A program made the position numbers and the translations under genes. The notes under the pieces are model-generated. The model saw nothing but the letters and a program-made list of their open reading frames with translations, had not been told where the DNA came from and did no database searches. A DNA stretch of 64,000 bases from Arenibacter hampyeongensis (GTDB taxonomy: Bacteria > Bacteroidota > Bacteroidia > Flavobacteriales > Flavobacteriaceae), in the NCBI RefSeq assembly GCF_002909255.1, contig NZ_PIOB01000003.1, forward strand, positions 248,001-312,000, in the 5' to 3' direction. Shown here one piece after another: positions 1 through 8,696 of this stretch. Every line of letters begins with the position of its first letter. The stretch's first letter is position 1.

Positions 1-2028
1 CGCTTGAAAAAGCTTGCCATCCAGTATTTTTTTCAGCATGGCCTTGGCATCATCAAAAAGCTCGGTCGCCTGTTTGCCTACGACCTCATCCTTCAAAATA
101 TCCGGGTACTTGCCATGCAGTTCCCAACTTCTAAAGAAGGGGGACCAATCTATATACGGTTCCAATTCCCGAAAATCAAAATCTTCGATCATTTGAATTC
201 CCAAGGTCTTAGGCTTAACAATTCCGGCCTTTGACCAGTCCATTTGATATTTATTCTTTCTTGCCGCCTCTAGGGTCAAATATTCTTTATGTTTTCCCCT
301 GTTCAGGAATTTTTTTCTAAAATCGGCATAGTCCAACTTAATGTTCTCCTTGTACTTTTGGGAAGCCTCTTTTTGCAATAGGTCTCCCACCACGGTTACT
401 GCCCTGGAAGCGTCGTTAACATGCACCACGGCACTCTTGTATTGCGGGTCTATCTTAACGGCTGTATGGGCCTTACTGGTCGTAGCACCACCAATAAGCA
501 GGGGAACCGTAAAATTTTGTCGCTCCATTTCCTTGGCCAAAAAGACCATCTCATCCAAGGAAGGGGTAATAAGTCCGCTAAGACCGATAATATCCACATT
601 TTCCTCCCTGGCTGCATTAATAATTTTCTCGGGAGGCACCATTACCCCCAAATCAACGATCTCGTAGTTGTTACAGGCAAGAACTACGCTAACAATATTT
701 TTCCCTATATCGTGCACATCCCCTTTTACGGTCGCCATTAGAATTTTTCCAGCAGACGAGCTGCTTCCTTCAGGTTGCGGATTTTTAAGCTTCTCTTCTT
801 CAATAAAGGGTAACAGATAAGCCACTGCCTTTTTCATTACCCTGGCAGATTTTACCACTTGGGGCAAGAACATCTTACCACTTTGAAAAAGATCTCCCAC
901 CACGTTCATTCCGGTCATTAAATGTCCTTCTATTACCTCGATTGGGGCTTTTACACTTAAGCGCGCAGCTTCCACATCCTCTACAACATATTGATCGATT
1001 CCCTTGACCAATGCCCGGGTAATCCTATTTTGCAAGGGTTCTTCCCTCCAAGAAAGATCTACTTTATTTTCCTTCTCCTTGCCAATTACAGTTTCTGCAA
1101 ATTCCAATAAGCGCTCAGTGGCGTCATCCCTTCGGTTAAGGATTACATCCTCTACACGCTCCAATAGGTCCTTTGGAATATCGTCATACACTTCCAACAT
1201 ACTTGGGTTAACAATTCCAATATTCATACCCGCCTTTATGGCGTGATACAGAAATACGGAATGCATAGCCTCCCGAACAGGATTATTGCCCCTAAAACTA
1301 AAGGACACATTACTCACCCCTCCACTTACACTACAAAAAGGTAAATTCTCCTTCACCCAAGCAGTAGCCTTTATAAAATCGAGCGCATTTAACTTATGCT
1401 CATCCATTCCCGTGGCTACGGGAAAAATGTTTAAATCGAAAATAATATCCTCTGGTGGAAACCCTACTTTATTCACCAAAATATCATAGGAACGTTTGGT
1501 AATTTCCAGCCGCCTCTCGTAATTATCAGCCTGCCCTACCTCATCAAAAGCCATAACAATGACTGCAGCACCGTAACGCCTAATTAATTTGGCGTGATGT
1601 ATAAACTCTTTCTCCCCTTCTTTGAGACTTATTGAATTTACCACACATTTTCCTTGCACTACCTGCAGACCTGCCTCTATAATTTCCCATTTAGAGCTAT
1701 CGATCATGATGGGGACCCGGGCTATATCCGGTTCGGCCACGATAAGGTTCAAGAACTTTACCATAACCTCCTTGCCATCTATAAGGCCATCATCCATATT
1801 AACATCAATGATCTGAGCCCCTCCCTCTACCTGTTCGCGGGCAATATCCAAAGCTTCTTCAAACTTCTCCTCCTTGATCAGTCGCAGGAATTTTTTGGAA
1901 CCCGCCACATTGGTACGTTCTCCCACATTTACGAAATTGCTTTCTGGGGTTATCACCAAAGGTTCCAATCCGGAAAGTTTTAAAAACCGTTTTGTACTAT
2001 GCTGTTCCTTATCCTTAGTATTGTTCAT
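1..2028 (-). CDS. metH: Methionine synthase, pterin/cobalamin part (partial, runs off left edge)
   Basis: This is the C-terminal module of cobalamin-dependent methionine synthase, which transfers a methyl group from methyltetrahydrofolate through cobalamin to homocysteine. The 676 visible residues begin with a pterin-binding domain (roughly residues 15-270, with [14 protein letters not shown] near the start). A cobalamin cap and a cobalamin-binding domain follow; its GDVHDIGKN motif places the cobalt-ligand histidine at residue 439. The start of the SAM-binding activation domain is reached at the edge. The homocysteine-binding domain is absent and is encoded by the gene at 3010-4023. The ATG at 2028 lies 43 bases after the PLP-enzyme gene. 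Expression should depend on the SAM-I riboswitch upstream of the operon. Confidence 0.95.
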   Translation of the reverse strand, partial: MNNTKDKEQHSTKRFLKLSGLEPLVITPESNFVNVGERTNVAGSKKFLRLIKEEKFEEALDIAREQVEGGAQIIDVNMDDGLIDGKEVMVKFLNLIVAEPDIARVPIMIDSSKWEIIEAGLQVVQGKCVVNSISLKEGEKEFIHHAKLIRRYGAAVIVMAFDEVGQADNYERRLEITKRSYDILVNKVGFPPEDIIFDLNIFPVATGMDEHKLNALDFIKATAWVKENLPFCSVSGGVSNVSFSFRGNNPVREAMHSVFLYHAIKAGMNIGIVNPSMLEVYDDIPKDLLERVEDVILNRRDDATERLLEFAETVIGKEKENKVDLSWREEPLQNRITRALVKGIDQYVVEDVEAARLSVKAPIEVIEGHLMTGMNVVGDLFQSGKMFLPQVVKSARVMKKAVAYLLPFIEEEKLKNPQPEGSSSSAGKILMATVKGDVHDIGKNIVSVVLACNNYEIVDLGVMVPPEKIINAAREENVDIIGLSGLITPSLDEMVFLAKEMERQNFTVPLLIGGATTSKAHTAVKIDPQYKSAVVHVNDASRAVTVVGDLLQKEASQKYKENIKLDYADFRKKFLNRGKHKEYLTLEAARKNKYQMDWSKAGIVKPKTLGIQMIEDFDFRELEPYIDWSPFFRSWELHGKYPDILKDEVVGKQATELFDDAKAMLKKILDGKLFQA

Positions 2029-2071
2029 TATTTATGTATTGACCACAATATTAAAACACGATCTTGTGTCC

Positions 2072-3013
2072 CTAAAATGGCAAATTCGATAGTTCCACAT
2101 TACCTCCCGAGAGGATGATTCCTATTTTTTTATTCCTAAACCTTTCTTTTTCCTTTAACAAGGCCGCGAACGGCACTGCACTGGACGGCTCTATTACCAG
2201 TTTCATCCGCTCCCAAATTAATTTCATGGCATCGATGATTTCCTTTTCACCCACCCTAATAATATCGGATACCAATGCGGTGATAATTGGGAAATTCTTA
2301 TCCCCCAGGTTCGTCTTTAGTCCGTCCGCAATAGTATCTGCGGATGTATTGTATTCTATTTTTCCACTCTTCAAGGCTCTATAGGCGTCATCGGCCTCCA
2401 TTGGCTCAGCTCCAACAACTGCGCAATTAGTCCCAAAATAATGGGCCGCCAAAGCCGTGCCCGCTATGAGTCCCCCACCGCCTACCGGAGTAATAATGAA
2501 CTCCAGATCGGGTTGATCCTCCAAGAGTTCCAAGGCCGCGGTACCTTGACCGAGAATTACATTGAGGTCATTGGAAGGATGTATAAAAACAGCTCCCTTT
2601 TCCTCTACAATGGCCGCCGCAGAATTTTCCCTGGCTTGCAATGTAGGCTCTGTAATCGTAACTAGCCCTCCATAGGCTTTCACAGCCTCAATCTTTACAG
2701 TTGGGGTGCCGGATGGCATTACTATATAGGCATTTACACCTAAATTCTGTGCTGCCAATGCAATGGCCTGACCAAAGTTTCCGGAAGAATGCGTTACTAC
2801 CCCTGCCTTTTTCTGCGCCTCACCTAATTGCTGGATGGCATTTATAGCACCCCGCATTTTAAAGGCTCCCATTTTTTGAAGATTCTCACATTTAAAGAAA
2901 ACCTCCGCCCCAGATAAGTCGTTCAATAAACGGGAAGAGAGCACCGGTGTTCTATGAACAAACGGGGCAACTCTATTTCCTGCTTCAAGAACAATTTGCC
3001 TAGAAGGTATCAT
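2072..3013 (-). CDS. PLP-dependent serine/threonine dehydratase or serine racemase family protein
   Basis: A 313-residue fold-type II PLP enzyme of the threonine dehydratase / serine racemase family. The PLP lysine is K52 in the motif [16 protein letters not shown] is the substrate loop, and GGGGLIAG near residue 180 is the phosphate-binding glycine loop. It has no C-terminal ACT regulatory domain, so it is not biosynthetic IlvA; the length fits serine racemase, threo-hydroxyaspartate ammonia-lyase or a catabolic serine/threonine dehydratase. The start codon overlaps the stop of the upstream metH N-part gene (ATGA), so the two are translationally coupled. Its position between the halves of methionine synthase suggests a link to serine, homoserine or one-carbon supply, but the substrate cannot be read from the sequence. 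Confidence 0.85.
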   Translation of the reverse strand: MIPSRQIVLEAGNRVAPFVHRTPVLSSRLLNDLSGAEVFFKCENLQKMGAFKMRGAINAIQQLGEAQKKAGVVTHSSGNFGQAIALAAQNLGVNAYIVMPSGTPTVKIEAVKAYGGLVTITEPTLQARENSAAAIVEEKGAVFIHPSNDLNVILGQGTAALELLEDQPDLEFIITPVGGGGLIAGTALAAHYFGTNCAVVGAEPMEADDAYRALKSGKIEYNTSADTIADGLKTNLGDKNFPIITALVSDIIRVGEKEIIDAMKLIWERMKLVIEPSSAVPFAALLKEKERFRNKKIGIILSGGNVELSNLPF

Positions 3014-4023
3014 ACGTTATGCGCTTCCAGGGTATTTAGGGTTCTCGGGGAATAGTGCTTAACAATATCGGCCATCGCCTTTATATGTTCAGGAGTGGTC
3101 CCACAACATCCACCTACAATATTAACCAGACTTTTTTCGGCATACTCCTTAATCTGCATGGCCATCTCCTCCGGAGTTTCATCATATTCGCCAAAGGCAT
3201 TTGGCAATCCCGCATTTGGGTGCGCTGAAACTGCATGCTCCGTCTTCGCCGAAAGTACCTCCAAATGAGGTACCAATTGACTAGCTCCAAGAGCGCAGTT
3301 GAAACCTACGGACAAAATGGGTATATGGCTTATGGATATTAGGAATGCCTCGGCCGTTTGCCCGGATAGGGTTCTACCAGAAGCATCTGTAATGGTACCA
3401 CTTATCATAATTGGAACGTCTATATTTCTCTCTTCCTTTACTTCTTCAATGGCAAATAAGGCGGCCTTTGCATTTAAAGTATCAAAAACAGTCTCTACCA
3501 ATAATATATCCGCGCCTCCATCCAAAAGTGCTTCCACCTGTTGTTTATAAGCTACGCGTAATTCGTCAAATGAAACCCCCCTAAAACCGGGATCGTTCAC
3601 ATCTGGGGACATGCTGGCTGTCTTATTGGTAGGCCCAATACTCCCGGCAACAAAGCGTGGCTTGTTTGGTTCCCGTGCAGTAAACTCCTCAGCCACTGCC
3701 TTGGCAATTTTGGCCGATTCATAATTTAGTTCGTAAACCAAATCTTCCATATGGTAGTCAGCCATTGCAATGGTGGTACTGGAAAATGTATTTGTTTCAA
3801 CGATATCCGCGCCAGCAGCAAAATACAGACGATGTACCTCAGCTATAGCTTCGGGCTGGGTGAGGGACAAAAGATCGTTATTTCCCTGTAAGGGGTGTTC
3901 CCAATCTTTAAATCGTTCTCCCCTAAAATCCTCCTCCGTATATTTATGTCGTTGTAACATGGTGCCCATAGCGCCATCCAACACTAAAATCCTTTCCTTT
4001 AGTACGTCTTGAATCTTCTTCAT
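3010..4023 (-). CDS. metH: Methionine synthase, homocysteine-binding part (split MetH N-terminal module)
   Basis: A 337-residue homocysteine S-methyltransferase domain corresponding to the N-terminal module of MetH (motif LDGAMGTM near the start). The zinc-binding cysteines are visible in NCALG and in GGCCGTTP near the C-terminus. It should bind and activate homocysteine as its thiolate and cooperate with the cobalamin part encoded at 1-2028. The ATG at 4023 was chosen over a TTG four codons upstream because it gives the family-typical N-terminus. It is the first gene after the SAM-I riboswitch and promoter at 4219-4414. Flavobacteria commonly carry MetH as two polypeptides, so the split alone is not damage. 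Confidence 0.92.
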   Translation of the reverse strand: MKKIQDVLKERILVLDGAMGTMLQRHKYTEEDFRGERFKDWEHPLQGNNDLLSLTQPEAIAEVHRLYFAAGADIVETNTFSSTTIAMADYHMEDLVYELNYESAKIAKAVAEEFTAREPNKPRFVAGSIGPTNKTASMSPDVNDPGFRGVSFDELRVAYKQQVEALLDGGADILLVETVFDTLNAKAALFAIEEVKEERNIDVPIMISGTITDASGRTLSGQTAEAFLISISHIPILSVGFNCALGASQLVPHLEVLSAKTEHAVSAHPNAGLPNAFGEYDETPEEMAMQIKEYAEKSLVNIVGGCCGTTPEHIKAMADIVKHYSPRTLNTLEAHNV

Positions 4024-4218
4024 ATTACTTTTCAAAAATGTTTGCTCCCTTATGGGTCAAAACCAAGATGTTATTAATTGGCGTCCCAAAATAGTAGGGA
4101 AACACAAAATTATAAAAATGACACCCATAAACAATGGACTACCCCCTTAGTTATCGGTATCAAAAAAAATAAATAAAATCAAGTAAGGAAAAGTTTTAGA
4201 CCAGCGTCTTTCTTTATG

Positions 4219-4356
4219 TTATCTATTCCCGTATAAAATTCTAAGTAAACAGGATTAGAATGTAGCACCTTCTTTCTTCCTCCCGATAGTTGTCGAAAAT
4301 GAAAAAAGGGTTGCTAAGGCTTCACCGGGTCTAGTCCCTCCGCCTTTCTTGATAAC
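4219..4356 (-). ncRNA. SAM-I (S-box) riboswitch upstream of split metH
   Basis: On the minus strand the leader carries the S-box landmarks in order: TTATCAAGAAAGG, GGAGGGACTAGACCC, GTGAAGCCTTAGCAACCC and, after a variable P3-type hairpin, AAGGTGCTAC. The outer helix P1 can be made by GTTATC (rc of 4351-4356) with GATAAC (rc of 4219-4224). About 45 nt lie between GGTGCTA and the 3' P1 strand, more than in the compact Firmicutes form. It should lower metH expression when SAM is abundant. No clear terminator is visible, and a second GATAAC (rc of 4150-4155) lies downstream that could take part in an alternative pairing. Confidence 0.93.
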
Positions 4357-4382
4357 GTTTCAATGTATTAATGAACGGGTTG

Positions 4383-4414
4383 CAAAGTAACGCAACAGAG
4401 CCTTTAAAAGCAAA
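4383..4414 (-). promoter_or_regulatory. Probable promoter of the metH operon
   Basis: A near-consensus Bacteroidota -7 box TTACTTTG (rc of 4383-4390; consensus TAnnTTTG) is preceded by a TTG -33 element (rc of 4411-4413) with 20 nt between them. The start site predicted a few bases downstream would fall just before the riboswitch, which fits its use as a leader. Confidence 0.45.
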
Positions 4415-4470
4415 CAATCACATCTTTATTTTAATCCTCCCAAAATATAATTTCAGGAAAATCATATAAT

Positions 4471-4510
4471 AATTAAACCTGTCAGCCCTAACAACCTGAC
4501 AGGTTTAATT
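4471..4510 (-). terminator. Hairpin terminator after the sulfate assimilation operon
   Basis: A perfect 15-bp inverted repeat (AATTAAACCTGTCAG and its complement) encloses a 10-nt loop and sits directly after the ferredoxin-NADP reductase stop codon. The A/T-rich outer ends make it able to act in either direction. It separates the cys operon from the metH promoter. Confidence 0.75.
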
Positions 4511-4515
4511 GGCGG

Positions 4516-5580
4516 TTACGCCAAAATACTTTGAACTACTTCTTTTTTAGCTTCCTTCTTGCTACCGTCAAATCCTTCTACACCACCAACAGTGGTATAT
4601 TTCATTACATAACGCTTTCCAGGATTGATCAACTGGTAGGCACTCTGACACATAACGGCCGCTTCATGGAAACCGGACAATATTAATTTAAGCTTTCCAG
4701 GATAGGTGTTTACGTCGCCAATGGCGTAAACTCCTGGAATATTGGTCTGATAATCGTAGGCGTTGTTCACCTTGATCGCATTTTTTTCTATTTCAAATCC
4801 CCAGTCTCCTATAGGTCCCAATTTTGGGGAAAGTCCGAACAGAGGAATAAAATTATCCGCTTCCACATAGGTTTCACCTTTGGCCTCATCATTGTGTTTT
4901 ACCACAACGGCTTCCAAATTGTCGTCTCCGTACAATTTAACCACCTCAGCTTCAGTAAATAACTTAATCTTACCCAGTTTGGCCAAGTCAGCGGCTTTTT
5001 CCACTGAATCCAAAGCACCCCTAAATTCATTTCTTCTATGCACCAAAGATACTTCAGCGGCTACGTCCGACAGGAATATTGCCCAATCCAATGCAGAGTC
5101 GCCTCCACCGGAGATTACCACTTTTTTATCCCTATAAACTTCAGGGTCTTTAATGATATACGCCACACCCTTATCCTCAAAATCGGCCAAATGGGGAATC
5201 AAAGGTTTTCTTGGCTCAAAGGACCCCAATCCACCAGCAATAACCACTACTGGCGCCTGATGTTTTGTTCCTTTATTTGTAGTTACCACAAATGAACCGT
5301 CATCCAACTTATCCAGTGTCTGTGCTCTTTCACCCAAGGTAAACCCAGGTTCAAAAGGTTGAATTTGTTGCATCAGATTTTTAACCAAATCACCGGCAAG
5401 AATTTCCGGGAATGCTGGAATATCATAAATAGGTTTTTTAGGATAAATTTCAGAACATTGACCCCCAGGTTGAGGCAATGCATCTATAAGATGCGTCTTC
5501 AATTTTAATAATCCCGCTTCAAAAACCGTGAACAACCCTGTTGGACCTGCTCCAATTATAAGTATATCTGTCTTTATCAT
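4516..5580 (-). CDS. Ferredoxin--NADP(+) reductase, thioredoxin-reductase type
   Basis: A 354-residue flavoprotein of the YumC-like ferredoxin-NADP reductase type, which moves electrons between NADPH and ferredoxin. The FAD-binding GAGPTGL lies near residue 10, PQPGGQC near residue 40, and a second dinucleotide fold with SGGGDSALDWA near residue 160. The final FAD motif YAIGDV lies near residue 288. The CxxC redox pair of thioredoxin reductase is absent, as expected for this family. It is the last gene of the sulfate assimilation operon, just after cobA, so its probable job is to supply reduced ferredoxin to the sulfite reductase encoded two genes upstream. The terminator at 4471-4510 follows. 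Confidence 0.9.
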   Translation of the reverse strand: MIKTDILIIGAGPTGLFTVFEAGLLKLKTHLIDALPQPGGQCSEIYPKKPIYDIPAFPEILAGDLVKNLMQQIQPFEPGFTLGERAQTLDKLDDGSFVVTTNKGTKHQAPVVVIAGGLGSFEPRKPLIPHLADFEDKGVAYIIKDPEVYRDKKVVISGGGDSALDWAIFLSDVAAEVSLVHRRNEFRGALDSVEKAADLAKLGKIKLFTEAEVVKLYGDDNLEAVVVKHNDEAKGETYVEADNFIPLFGLSPKLGPIGDWGFEIEKNAIKVNNAYDYQTNIPGVYAIGDVNTYPGKLKLILSGFHEAAVMCQSAYQLINPGKRYVMKYTTVGGVEGFDGSKKEAKKEVVQSILA

Positions 5581-5658
5581 ACTACTTCGATTAATTCCTA
5601 ATTAATTACGACACCTATTTAGGCCTGGACCCAATTAGTTAAATGTCTCTCCTTTTAT

Positions 5659-6492
5659 TTACTGTGCCACTTCGTAGCTATTTAATATTTCGGTATAATT
5701 CAATATTATGGAACGATGGCTGACCACCTCTCCGATAATAATAATCGCAGGGTTGCTCAATTGCTCTTTAGCTACTAATTTCTCAATTGTGCCTATAGTC
5801 CCAACACCTACCTTTTCGTCTTCACGTGTGCCATTTTGAATAATAGCGATGGGTGTATCCGATTTTCCCTCGCTTTTAAATAACCCGACAATCTCAGCAA
5901 GTTTGCCCATCCCCATCAGTATTACAATAGTGGCATTGGATTTGGCGGCCAAGGCAACATCAGTGGATAATTTATGATCTTTTGTCGTACCCGTAATTAC
6001 CCAAAAACTTTCAGCAGCACCCCTTTTGGTAACCGGAATGTTTTGAGAAGCTGGTACGGCCACCGATGAAGATATTCCGGGTACCATGGCTACTTTTATG
6101 CCTTTGCTGGCGGCAAATTCCATTTCTTCCGCCCCTCTACCAAAAACAAATGGATCACCCCCCTTTAACCTTACAACATGGCCGTGGGTTTTAGCCCTAC
6201 TTACAATAAGTTCATTTATTTGTTCCTGTTGATAGGCATAGCATCCTTTCCTTTTGCCCACAAATATATGTTCTGCATTAGGAGCATAATTCAGTAAGGA
6301 AACATCCACGAGGGCATCGTACAATACTACGTCTGCCGCCTGCAAGGCTTTTATGGCCTTTAGCGTTATTAATTCCACATCGCCAGGTCCAGCACCAACT
6401 ACGGTCAACTGTCCAAGCTTATTGGCTTCCCCATTTAAAATAAGGTTCGCCAGCGTGGTATTAAGGTGAATATTATTTTCCTTGCCGATCAT
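5659..6492 (-). CDS. cobA: Uroporphyrinogen-III C-methyltransferase (siroheme branch)
   Basis: A 277-residue SAM-dependent methyltransferase that converts uroporphyrinogen III to precorrin-2, the first step toward siroheme. Family motifs are VGAGPGDVELITLKA near residue 32, LKGGDPFVFGRG around residue 108, and VPGISS near residue 138. It lacks the CysG dehydrogenase/ferrochelatase domain, so another enzyme must finish siroheme. The ATG lies two bases after the sulfite reductase stop codon, so translation is probably coupled. Making siroheme beside the siroheme-dependent sulfite reductase is the evident logic of the neighbourhood. Confidence 0.92.
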   Translation of the reverse strand: MIGKENNIHLNTTLANLILNGEANKLGQLTVVGAGPGDVELITLKAIKALQAADVVLYDALVDVSLLNYAPNAEHIFVGKRKGCYAYQQEQINELIVSRAKTHGHVVRLKGGDPFVFGRGAEEMEFAASKGIKVAMVPGISSSVAVPASQNIPVTKRGAAESFWVITGTTKDHKLSTDVALAAKSNATIVILMGMGKLAEIVGLFKSEGKSDTPIAIIQNGTREDEKVGVGTIGTIEKLVAKEQLSNPAIIIIGEVVSHRSIILNYTEILNSYEVAQ

Positions 6493-6494
6493 TA

Positions 6495-8585
6495 CTATGC
6501 GTTTGTCAATTCCAATTTTCTGTAAGCTTCCACATTGCCCAAAAATTCCTCAGCATCTTTTAAATACGCTTTTGCAAAGGCCTCTGTTGGTGCGTTCTGA
6601 TTTAATTGAAGTACCATTTTCTCAAAGCTTTGATCCAATTTAAACTTCCCAGAGGCAACTAACAACTCATCAAAATCCTTAATGATACTGATATGTGTAT
6701 TTACCTTGGTATTTTCGGCTGTCAACAAAGCCTTGGCCGTATTTACCATTGAGGAATAGGAGTGATAGATACTAGCGGCCCATTTTTCTTCTTCCAAATT
6801 CAGTTTTGCCGTTTCAATCTTTTCCTCACTGTCAAACAACAAGGTGGCTATTAAATCTATTACCACCCCGGCACATTCCCCAACACCAATGGCTTGTTCA
6901 TATTTTTCTGAAGTACCCCAATCAATAAAATCGGATGCTTCTAAATTATCCACATCGGATAAGGGCTTTAGAAAATCGTAAAAGTACATCTGACCCTTTT
7001 CCTCATAATAATCAACAAAGGGTTTTCCATTGCCGTTGGCATCATAATCGTTTAAAATAAACCTTAATGCTTCAGGACCTCTTTTACTAGGTATCTTAAT
7101 TACTTTATCTGCAAAACGCCCGTTTCCGTCTCCTAAATTACCACCTCCCAAAAGCACTTGAAGCGCTGGAGCTACCAATTTATTCTTTGTTCTAACGGAC
7201 ATTCCCTGAAAACCAATATTGGCCATATTGTGCTGCCCACAGGCATTCATACATCCACTAATCTTAATAACCACGTCAGGATTATTGATATAATGGGGGT
7301 ATTCTGCCTTAATTACCCTTTCCAATTCATCTGCTATCCCAGTACTACTGGCAATTCCCAAATTACAGGTATCGGTGCCCGGACAGGCTGTAATATCCAA
7401 TGCCGTATTGTATCCAATTTCAGCGAAGCCCAATTTTTCCAACTCTTGATAGAAAAAGGGTACCAATGATTCCTTAACATAAGGAATCAATATATTCTGA
7501 CGCAGACTCAATCTAATTTCACTTGCTGCATATTTTTCTACCAAATCCGCCAATAACCTGGCTTTTTCTATATAAAAATCGCCCAATAACACCTTCACCC
7601 CAATAGCAACATATCCCTGTTGTTTTTGTGGAACCAAGTTGGTCGCCTTCCAGTTATCAAAGGCCTTCTGGTCTTTGATAGTTACCTCAGGAGCATTATT
7701 CTTGGCAATATTCACACTTGGATAGGCATCTGCATCTATCTCGTAAGTTTGGATGGGTATTGCCAATTGCTCTTCTTCCAGCAATTGTTTAAATCCGTCC
7801 AAACCAATATCCTTCAATAAGAATTTCATTCTTGCCTTTGCCCTACTTTTTCTTTCCCCAAAACGGTCGAAAACACGAACTACTCCTTCCATTAGAGGAA
7901 TGATCTTGTCGGTAGGTAGAAAAGTATAAATTACATCTGCATGTCTAGGTTGTGATCCCAAACCACCGCCCAAAAGCACTTTAAATCCTCTTACACCATT
8001 CTCTATCTTGGCAATAAATCCAAGATCGTGCATATATGAAAGACCAGTGTCTTCATCTGATGAAGAAAAAGAAACTTTAAACTTCCTCCCCATTTCCTGA
8101 CTAATGGGATTCCTCAAAAAGTACTGAAACAAGGCATGCGCGTATGGGGAAACATCGAAGGGTTCATTTACATCTATTCCCGCAGTTTCGCTGGCCGTAA
8201 CGTTCCTCACTGTATTTCCACAAGCCTCCCTGATCGTAATATCATCCTGTTCCAACTGTGCCCACAATTCCGGTGTACGGTTAATGTCCACATAATGGAT
8301 CTGAATATCCTGACGCGTAGTAATATGAAGTCGGCCCGTAGAGTATTCTTCGGAAACGTCACATATCCTTCTTAATTGCTGAGAACTTACTTTTCCATAG
8401 GGCAATTTTATACGAATCATTTGGACACCAGGTTGTCTTTGACCATAAATCCCCCTAGCCAATCTTAGACTACGGAATTTTTCCTCATCCAAACTACCGC
8501 CTTGAAATTCACGGATCTTAGCTTCCAATGCTATGATATCCTGTTCTACAACCGGGTTTTCCACTTCTGTTCTGAAAGTCCGCAT
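6495..8585 (-). CDS. Siroheme-dependent sulfite (or nitrite) reductase, ferredoxin type
   Basis: A 696-residue hemoprotein of the nitrite/sulfite reductase family with the usual repeated ferredoxin-like and siroheme half-domains. The four cysteines that hold the coupled 4Fe-4S cluster and siroheme are C401 and C407 (CPGTDTC) and C445 and C449 (SGCMNACGQH). The domains end near residue 530; about 150 further residues are helical and I do not recognise them. It probably reduces sulfite to sulfide, because it lies between cysN and cobA in a sulfate operon; nitrite reduction is the alternative that sequence alone cannot exclude. A possible internal operator lies 48-72 bases upstream. Confidence 0.9.
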   Translation of the reverse strand: MRTFRTEVENPVVEQDIIALEAKIREFQGGSLDEEKFRSLRLARGIYGQRQPGVQMIRIKLPYGKVSSQQLRRICDVSEEYSTGRLHITTRQDIQIHYVDINRTPELWAQLEQDDITIREACGNTVRNVTASETAGIDVNEPFDVSPYAHALFQYFLRNPISQEMGRKFKVSFSSSDEDTGLSYMHDLGFIAKIENGVRGFKVLLGGGLGSQPRHADVIYTFLPTDKIIPLMEGVVRVFDRFGERKSRAKARMKFLLKDIGLDGFKQLLEEEQLAIPIQTYEIDADAYPSVNIAKNNAPEVTIKDQKAFDNWKATNLVPQKQQGYVAIGVKVLLGDFYIEKARLLADLVEKYAASEIRLSLRQNILIPYVKESLVPFFYQELEKLGFAEIGYNTALDITACPGTDTCNLGIASSTGIADELERVIKAEYPHYINNPDVVIKISGCMNACGQHNMANIGFQGMSVRTKNKLVAPALQVLLGGGNLGDGNGRFADKVIKIPSKRGPEALRFILNDYDANGNGKPFVDYYEEKGQMYFYDFLKPLSDVDNLEASDFIDWGTSEKYEQAIGVGECAGVVIDLIATLLFDSEEKIETAKLNLEEEKWAASIYHSYSSMVNTAKALLTAENTKVNTHISIIKDFDELLVASGKFKLDQSFEKMVLQLNQNAPTEAFAKAYLKDAEEFLGNVEAYRKLELTNA

Positions 8586-8632
8586 GTTACTTTTATTTTT
8601 TATTCAAATTGATTATTAACTTTAAAAACTGT

Positions 8633-8657
8633 TTATCCCATAGGGATAATAGATTAA
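8633..8657. promoter_or_regulatory. Possible Rrf2 operator upstream of sulfite reductase
   Basis: A 25-bp site matching 18 of 25 positions of the candidate Rrf2 site at 12072-12096, including an identical 3' part AGATTAA. Its left part is itself a perfect palindrome: TTATCCC and GGGATAA separated by ATA. It lies between cysN and the sulfite reductase start, where an internal promoter would make sense. Confidence 0.4.
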
Positions 8658-8670
8658 ATTGACAACAACA

Positions 8671-8688
8671 CCATACCCTAGGGTATGG
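8671..8688. repeat. 18-bp perfect palindrome CCATACCCTAGGGTATGG
   Basis: A perfect palindrome without a loop, 9 bases beyond the cysN stop codon and in the same gap as the site at 8633-8657. It contains the TACCCTA half seen in the putative Rrf2 sites. It could be a protein-binding site; with no loop and no T-run it is a poor terminator. Confidence 0.5.
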
Positions 8689-8696
8689 ATGGAGGT

